Position numbers and translations under genes: made by a program. DNA of 64,000 nucleotides from Lactifluus volemus (lineage: Eukaryota > Basidiomycota > Agaricomycetes > Russulales > Russulaceae), in contig WTXI01000028.1 in assembly GCA_022376515.1 (NCBI GenBank), forward strand, positions 306,386-370,385, given 5' to 3'. Shown here one piece after another: positions 57,289 to 64,000 of this stretch. Positions within the stretch are counted from its first letter, which is position 1, and every line of letters begins with the position of its first letter. The notes beneath the pieces were generated by a model. That model saw only the letters and a list, made by a program, of their open reading frames with translations, was not told the DNA's origin and did no database searches.

Positions 57289-60200
57289 ATGATTTTGAAT
57301 GTGCCCTACCGATCCATGCAGCGAATGGCCAAAGTAAAAACCCTTGTGGACAGCGGAGCCACAGAAAACCTCATGGACACCTCCACCGCCTCTTTCTTAA
57401 ACGTCGCCCTCCAGAAACTCCCCCTTCCCCGAACCATCACTAACGCCGATGGCTCCACTAACACAGCAGGAGCCCTCACTCATTACTGCGAGCTCAGGAT
57501 CAGACAGGGAGACAAAGAAGAAGTACAAAGTTTCTACGTCTCAAATCTAGGCTCAGACCGAATCATTCTGGGGTACCCTTGGCTAAAAGCGTTCCAACCA
57601 AGATTCGACTGGGAAACTAGTCAACTTAAGGGGCCCCCAGTCCACTTAGAAGCCAAATGGTACGACCGAGTAAAGAAAAGACAAGAACGGATGATCGTAC
57701 GAAGAGCACGTGTGGACCCGGCTTGGGAAGAAGGGGACGAAATCATCCTAGTCAGCAAAGTCAACATGGCATAGCAGTGGGCGGAAAAAGCAAACAAAGA
57801 CAAAGAAAAAGTAGAGATTCCCCCGCAGTACCGAGACTTTGCAGACGTCTTCTCAGAAGAAGGAGCGAAGCAGTTCCCACCGTCCAGACCAGAGGACCAC
57901 GCAATCAAATTAAAACCTGAAGCACCAGACGTCATCAACTGCAAAGTGTACCCCCTGACCACGGCAGAAAAGCAGGCCACGAAGGAATGGATTGACGAAC
58001 ATGAACAAAAGAACTACATCGAAAAATCCAACTCCCCCTGGTCGACGCCCTGGTTCTTCATCAAAAAGAAAGATGGGAGTCTCCGCCCCATCCAAGATTA
58101 TCGCGAGGTCAACAAATGGACAGTCAGAGACGTCTATCCCATGCCAAGGATAGAACAAATCATGGAGGAACTTAGTGGCAAGGAGTTGTTCACCAAATTC
58201 GACATCCGATCGGGGTACCACAACATACGCATCAAAGAGGAGGATCGCTGGAAAGCGGCCTTCAAAACCCCCTTCGGACTGTACCACCCCAACGTCATGC
58301 TATTTGGACTGAACAATTCCCCAGCCACCTTCCAACGAATGGCGGATAGGGTCTTCAAACCCATCTATGATGAATTCCCTGGAGAATGCCACGGGTATAT
58401 GGACGACTTCCTGATAGCCACGCACAAAGACCCAGCCCGCCATCGCTTAATAACGCGGAAGGTTCTACAAGTATTCCGCGATCACAGCCTGTTCCTCAAA
58501 CTACCCAAGTGCGAGTTCGAGAAAGATGCAGTGGAATACCTGGGCATCTACGTGAAGGATGGGACAATCCGCATAGATCTGACCAAGCGAAGCGGTTTAG
58601 CGACATGGCCACGACAGTTGTCAACTGTGACCCAAGTACGGAGCACTCTAGGAGTCCTAGGGTACCAAAGACCCTTCATTAGAGGGTTCGCCCATATCGC
58701 CAAACCCCTCACGAGCCTCCTTAAAAAGGGGCAGATGTTCAAATGGACGCAAGAGTGCACAGACGCGTTGAACAAGCTAATCGATATCGTCACCAGCGAT
58801 CCGGTGCTCTTCCGACCAGATGAGACCAAACAGTTTGAACTGGAGGTTGACGCCTCTCAGTACGCGATAGGGGCCATCCTCTATCAACGCGATAACAATG
58901 GGAAACAACGACCAGTGGCCTACCACTCAGAAACCCTGAATGAGGCGGAACGCGGCTATGACATCTTCGATCGAGAGCTAATGGCGGTAGTCAAGGGACT
59001 GGAGAACTGGAGACACCTCCTTCTGGGCGCGCAGCATGAAGTCTTGGTCTTCACAGACCACGCTAACCTGCAACACTGGCGGAACCCACAGAAAATCAAT
59101 AGGAGAGTGGCCCGATACATCCCACGACTTGCAGAGTATAATTACAAACTGATCCACAAACCTGGGAAGTACAACAAGGCGGATCACCTCTCGCACCGCC
59201 CGGATTATGACCAAGGAAAGGGGGACAACCAGGATGTCACCGTTCTCCCTGACTCAGTCTTCGTCCGGGCCATCAGCCTCTCCTCCCTCGAAGAACGCGT
59301 CTTTGAAGCACAAGCACGTGCCCCCGCTGAACTCCTCCACTGGTCGGAGCTCCACCCCCGTATGCACAAAAGGGACGACATCTGGTTCCATGATAACAAA
59401 CCGGTTGTCGTGGTAGACAACACCCTGAGACGGGAGATAGTTACTCACTACCATGACCACCAGACGGCAGGACACCCCGGAATTTTTTACACCTACCTAC
59501 TTGTCACACGCGACTACTGGTGGCCCGATGTCAAACAATTCGTCAAAAACTATGTACAAGGATGCGCCATCTGCCAAGCAACCAAGAGTCGCACCACCAA
59601 ACCCAAAATCCCCATCTTCCCCATCACCACAGAACGGAATGCCGCCCCCTTCGAGACCATAGCCCTAGACCTGATAACCGATCTACCCCTGTCAAAAGGA
59701 TACGACTCCATCCTCACAATCACCGACCACGACTGCACCAAGGCGGCAGTGTTCCTCCCCTGCAACAAAACTATAGACGCACCAGGGGTGGCCTCCCTAT
59801 ACACCGAACACGTGTTCCCCCACTATGGAGCCCCTAGGAAGGTCATCTCGGACCGAGACCCTCGCTTCACCGCTAACTTCGCGCAAGAACTCTGCCAAAT
59901 ACTAGGGTCAGCTCAGAATCTCAGTACAGCTTACCACCCACAGACAGACGGACAGTCAGAACGCACTAACCAGTGGCTGGAGCAGTACTTAAGGATCTAT
60001 GGGAATTACGAACAAGACGACTGGGCTACCTGGTTACCTATGGCACAGTACGTACAAAGGTCGTGGCCTAACGCCACCACAAACAAGACACCGTTTGACC
60101 TCCTCATGGGACACACCCCTTCTCTGCCTGACCAACCGATCACCACCAACGTCCCCCTTTTGGAAGACAGGCAACACACCCTGGAACGTGTAAGAGAGCA

Positions 60201-61329
60201 GGCTCAACGATCGATCAGAGCCGCCCAAAACACGTTACAACGGTACGCCCAGAGGAAGAAGGGACAACGTAACTATAGACCCTTCCATGAAGGCGAAAAG
60301 GTCTGGCTAGAAGGGACTAACCTAAAAATGACGCACCCCACTGCTAAACTGAGCAGCAAACGGCATGGACCCTTCCTTGTGACCAAGGTCGTGTCACCGG
60401 TAGTCTTCAAACTGCGACTCCCTGCCTCATGGAAGATACACGATGTCTTCCATGCCTCCCTTCTCTCACCATATAAGGAGACGGAGGAGCACGGTGAGAA
60501 CTTTGAAGAACCCCCACCTGACCTGATCGAAGGAGAAACGGAGTACGAAGTGGATCAAATCCTCGACATGCGGTGGAGTGGAGGCAAGAACAATAGGAAG
60601 CGTCAATATAGAGTTCGATGGAAAGGCTACAGCGAAGCACATGATACCTGGGAACCAGAGGGGAATATCCGCGCCCCAGACTGTCTCAAGGAATTCATCC
60701 GGAAGCACCCAAAGAAAGCACTCGCAGAAGATATAAAAGCAAAGCCAAAGGGAAGGAGACGAGTCATCATCCGATCCATCCAAGTCTCCCCTCCGATGCC
60801 TTCCTCCCCCAGTAACTCTTCTCCCATTTCCCCCACTACTCCTCGCCGCCCAGTAGCGGTCTATAGCCCCGAGGATAGGGACTTCCTCGCAGCAATTGCC
60901 CAAGTCGACGTCCAGGTCATCCGGGACCTCCTGATGGGTAGAGACACCTCCCCAGTATCCGAAGCCCCCTCCTCTCCTCGCTACGTACCGGCCACGCCCT
61001 CTGAGACCGCGGTGGATGACGACGATGACATCCAAGAAATACCGCGTCTCCCTACCCCTCCTCGCGCCAGAATCTTGAGCCCTGTACCGGAAAGAACCAT
61101 CCCTACCCCCGCAGGGTTCCACCACTATGAGGAAGACGACCCCCACGACTACTCCTTCACGATAAAGGATGCGGAGTCGGGGGGATTCATAGAGATGGAA
61201 TTCGTCAAGTTCGCCATGAGGGACGACTCCTACATCACAGGGTACACCAGGACCGGGGAAGGGCCATTCGAGGCCCCCCTTAATGCCCGTAGTCACCCAG
61301 ACAAACAGACAGGTCGTGTTATGGACTAA
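57289..61329 (+). pseudogene. Gypsy 1 protease-RT-RNase H-integrase-chromodomain polyprotein
   Basis: One frame runs from the aspartic protease (TLVDSGATENLMD, 57340) to an in-frame TAG at 57772-57774, then on from 57775 to 61329. Past the stop: RT with YMDDFLIATH (58396), RNase H with LEVDASQYAIGAIL and FTDHANLQHW, and the integrase zinc region (HDHQTAGHPG ... CAICQ). The catalytic core follows (ALDLITDLP, SDRDPRFTANF, HPQTDGQSERTNQWLE), then a chromodomain (QYRVRWKGYSEAHDTWEPEG, about 60605). The last four codons lie in the LTR of the next element, so the true C-terminus is lost. The order is that of Ty3/Gypsy chromoviruses, whose chromodomain targets integration to marked chromatin. Apart from the TAG and the truncation the frame is open. 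Confidence 0.88.
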
Positions 61330-61923
61330 CACGTGTTTGCTGACTCATACTATACATTCTTCGGACTACTGACTCATTTCTGCTGACTACTTGCTTATGC
61401 GAATGGACTGCCGATCGCTTTGTTTCAGATCGCTTACTTATTTTTCTCTCACGATACAGCCTTGTACAGCACCGTACAGCCTCAAGCAACAGCCACATGC
61501 ACAGGATGACTTGCTGATTCCTGAAACATGTTTCAAACCCTGAAAGCTGTACGAAGGTCACAGCCCCTACGGCTGTGTACATAGCCTCGTTCTTCCCTAT
61601 ATAAACCCTGTACCTTCTGCCCTAGAGACCTTAAGTCTCAGTTTTGTTTCGCAATCCAAGTCTTCTATCTATTAGAACCTTGCTTGCCTAGAAGCATCAG
61701 ACCTGAGAGAACCCTCTTGACATCACGCTCTTTGACTTCCTGACACTTTGGTCTTATCCCTAAGCCCAAAGCCCTTGACCTCTGAAACGCTCTTGACTTA
61801 GTCGTTTACTAAGTCTCATCTTTATCGAACCTCTGATCTTGACTTGCACGTCTTGCAAGTCTAGTTCTTGACTTCACGAACGAACGTACACTTCGTACAA
61901 AGGTCCCACTTGGAACCTTAACA
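61317..61923 (+). repeat. 5' LTR of Gypsy 2
   Basis: The 607-bp segment starts TGTTATGGAC and ends CCTTAACA, nearly identical to solo LTR 2. It has TGACTCA sites near its start (GCTGACTCAT, CTGACTCATT) and a TATATAAA-type box near 61600. Gag begins 48 bp after its end. Confidence 0.9.
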
Positions 61924-61970
61924 CAAACTGAGACTTCTCACTCTCACATTTGTGAACGAACGAACAAACC

Positions 61971-63775
61971 ATGTCAGACAGCTCTAAAGGCAGTCCATAT
62001 GGTAGATTCACCGCGTTAGCCGAAGAATCTCCTGAACAAGATCGCCCTACACAAGGCGACAACGATGACGACGAAACCCTTGCGCAGGCCGCAGGGACTA
62101 GACTCCGCGCCCACTCTGATACTCCTATGATTTCACTTGAACCAAAACAACCCGAAACACCTTCTGATTCTGAGAGTGGCGAAGAACCAAACTACAACAT
62201 AGCCATGGACCTCCTACCTGAAAGTCCTACTGACGAACAGCTTGAGCAAATGAGAAAAATATTTGCTAAGCAACCAACGCCCGAACCAGTACCCGACCCA
62301 AACGCCCCACTTACCCCTCGGGAGCTCCTCGCCTTGAATACTATATTCAAATCCAAAGCCCCTGCTTCTACAAGCACCTCACCTATCCAATCCTTTGCGG
62401 CACGAGCTTTTCATGCAGCTGCACAAGGAGTCGCAGGCTACGCCCTACTCCCCCCTTTCCAAATCGCCTCAGCAACCGCTACAGTGACACCTCCCGCCAC
62501 GACCCTCTTTTCCCAACCTAAAGGAAAAGGAAAGAGAACCACCACCACGGCAAGTGGTAGTGGAGCAATCTTCAGCGGTAGTGGAGGAGGAGGAGGCGGT
62601 ATTCCTGGAGGCGGCGGAGGAGGCGGAGGAGCACCCGGTAGTCCTGGAGGAGGAGGTGGAGGAGCACCTGGTAGTCCTGGAGGAGGTGGAGGCGGCGGTG
62701 GAGGAGGTGGAGCAGCAGCAGCTCCCCTTCAACAAGGCCAAGGCTTTGCTCAAATCCCCGCTGCTGGAGGAGCGTTAATGGGGATTCCCCCAAGACCCTT
62801 TGATGGAAATAGATCGCGATCGAAACGATTCATGGAAATCTTCGAAAACTACCGAAGATTAAACCGAGGAAACCCCGGAATGTCGAACCCTGCAAATCGA
62901 ATCCTCATGTTCACCACATTTATGTCTGGACCACGTTGCGAAGGCTGGGCCCAAGCACGTCTTAACTCCCTGGGAGGATACCTAGACCGTGGGGCGACCC
63001 TGATGACCTAGACCTTTGGGTTGGTTTCAAACAAAGGTTCCTTGAAGATTTCCGAGATGCCGCCGCAAAAGAAGATGCCCTCACAAAGTTTACGAAACTT
63101 CGAATGATTGGAGACAATCTGGATGACTATACCGCCTCGTTCAATGACCTTCTTGAAGAAGCAGGCTTTGAAGCCGATGCTCAAGGAACTATTATCCAGT
63201 ATCGCGCCGGCCTCAAAGAAGCCCTTCACATGACCATTATGAATCGTGAATGGCCGAAACCAGAAACCCTTGCAGATTGGCAGGAAGCGGCACGTAAACA
63301 TTCAGCTGCATGGACAGAACAAAAATTATTCAAAGAACTGCACGGCAGTGGGTCGCTGGGAAACATTACTCAATTACTCGGCAACGCGCGAGGACAGCAA
63401 CAACAACGCCGTCCTCAACAACCACCGCGCCCAACCCCACGCCCACAACGAGATCCTGATGCGATGGATGTAGACGTCACCACTACTCAAACCAATCGTA
63501 CCCCTGACCCTGATCGTGAACGCCTCATACGCGAAGGACGTTGCTTCTATTGCAAAGAACAAGGACATCTCTCTCGAGAGTGCCCTGTTAAAAAGAAGCG
63601 AAACGCCAACACCGCCGGCACCACGCGTGCTCGTGTTACTGAAACATCCGAAGTAACAACGACTAATACTTCTTCTAAACCAACCAATGAAGAAATCGCT
63701 AAAGCCCTCAAAGCCATGTCTGACGAAGAACGCGGCAAACTAGCCGAATCCCTTTCTCAAGATCCGTCTTTTTAA
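61971..63775 (+). pseudogene. Gypsy 2 gag with one frameshift
   Basis: The first frame (61971-63011) starts MSDSSKGSPYGRFTALAEES, has a glycine-rich tract (about 62580-62715) and reaches FDGNRSRSKRFMEIFENYRR. Near 62988 one base appears to be missing within GACCGTGGGG; the Gag reading continues in another frame (DPDDLDLWVGFKQRFLEDFR) to 63775. The second part contains MIGDNLDDYTASFNDLLEEA and the zinc knuckle CFYCKEQGHLSREC. Apart from this shift the gene looks whole, suggesting a fairly young copy. Confidence 0.78.
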
Positions 63776-63846
63776 AGGGCTCTGATCTCCCCGCCTGGAT
63801 CCGAGCCTTAGTACCGAATAGCTTGTATTTAAATGCCATCTCATCA

Positions 63847-64000
63847 ATGGAAGTTCCCATTATTTATTCAAGCTATAACGGCGGAACGAAAGAAGACAAA
63901 GCGCTTGTCGATAGTGGCGCTACCAGTAATTTTATCGATCATCGAACGGCAGAAAGATGGCAACTGGGAACGAAAAATCTAGAAAAACCAATCCAGATCT
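63847..64000 (+). CDS. Gypsy 2 protease start (partial)
   Basis: From ATG at 63847 the frame reads MEVPIIYSSYNGGTKEDKAL and VDSGATSNFIDHRTAERWQL, containing the retropepsin DSGA motif. It runs off the window, presumably into RT and integrase as in Gypsy 1. Confidence 0.8.
   Translation, partial: MEVPIIYSSYNGGTKEDKALVDSGATSNFIDHRTAERWQLGTKNLEKPIQI

Larger units (their letters stand above)
53050..61316 (+). mobile_element. Gypsy chromovirus-like retrotransposon 1, interrupted
   Basis: Starts with a 5' LTR at 53050 and carries gag, protease, reverse transcriptase, RNase H, integrase and chromodomain coding sequence on the + strand. It inserted into the UFD4 remnant after GTAGCAAC. A TTAAGCA element splits gag at 54584-56223, and a second Gypsy element begins at 61317, inside the last part of pol. 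Its own 3' LTR is therefore not in the window. An in-frame TAG also separates protease from RT. Confidence 0.88.
61317..64000 (+). mobile_element. Gypsy retrotransposon 2, truncated by window end
   Basis: The 5' LTR, gag and the start of protease are present; the rest lies beyond 64000. Its LTR family is the one left as a solo copy at 24808-25413. It inserted into the 3' part of the pol gene of Gypsy 1. Confidence 0.85.

Noticed and set aside
1..64000. CRISPR array, rRNA operon or prokaryotic operon
   Set aside because: No regularly spaced repeats with unique spacers, no rRNA-like sequence, and spliced eukaryotic genes throughout.

Overview
The window looks like nuclear DNA of a filamentous basidiomycete, most likely an agaricomycete. 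Genes are split by short GT-AG introns (about 48-75 nt, often with CTGAC or CTAAC branch sites). The gene families also fit: F-box/LRR expansions, a Goodbye-NACHT-ankyrin STAND protein, a DUF6535 membrane protein fused to TPRs, chromodomain Gypsy elements and hAT transposons. This is an inference from gene content; no species can be named.

Layout. (1) 1-17.8 kb is gene-bearing and built on a repeated pair: an F-box/LRR gene on the + strand converging on a TCD (tRNA threonylcarbamoyladenosine dehydratase) gene on the - strand. Four versions are visible. Only the last TCD copy (14672-16431) splices to an open 547-aa frame. The F-box genes at 1273-2908 and 12742-14395 look intact; the other copies are broken. 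A seven-exon STAND receptor gene (6586-9737) sits between the second and third units, and another F-box gene (16504-17789) follows. (2) 19.4-28.4 kb holds two abutting hAT-type elements. The first is 7.5 kb with an 8-bp target duplication and contains three solo LTRs, each with its own 5-bp duplication. The second is a 1.4 kb non-autonomous element with GGCC-rich arms and an internal tRNA-like Pol III promoter. (3) 29.1-32.6 kb is a CATCAG-ended inverted-repeat element with CTTGTCA arrays and an IRE1-like gene fragment. (4) 33.5-36.1 kb has a small ORF with a strong TATA box, a 5' fragment of the F-box family and an intact member of that family on the - strand. (5) 37.5-41.5 kb encodes one long DUF6535-TPR protein whose last codons and stop come from an inserted transposon (41527-44133). 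(6) 44.5-50.7 kb carries a TTAAGCA-rich element and a hAT transposase gene. (7) 51.0-53.0 kb is a ruined UFD4 ubiquitin-ligase gene, hit first by an ORF1-only LINE-like insertion and then by a Gypsy element. (8) 53.0-64.0 kb holds two nested chromovirus-like Gypsy elements. The first is split by a second TTAAGCA element; the second runs off the window.

The host genes suggest a locus involved in ubiquitin-linked (F-box, UFD4) and non-self recognition (STAND) functions, diversified by tandem duplication and eroded by transposons. About two thirds of the window is mobile or repetitive. The most striking features are transposon-host fusions: a TE-supplied C-terminus, TEs carrying promoter and exon fragments, and LTRs with dense single-motif transcription-factor site clusters. 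Exon joins were worked out by hand from splice signals and reading frame; no alignments or searches were run.
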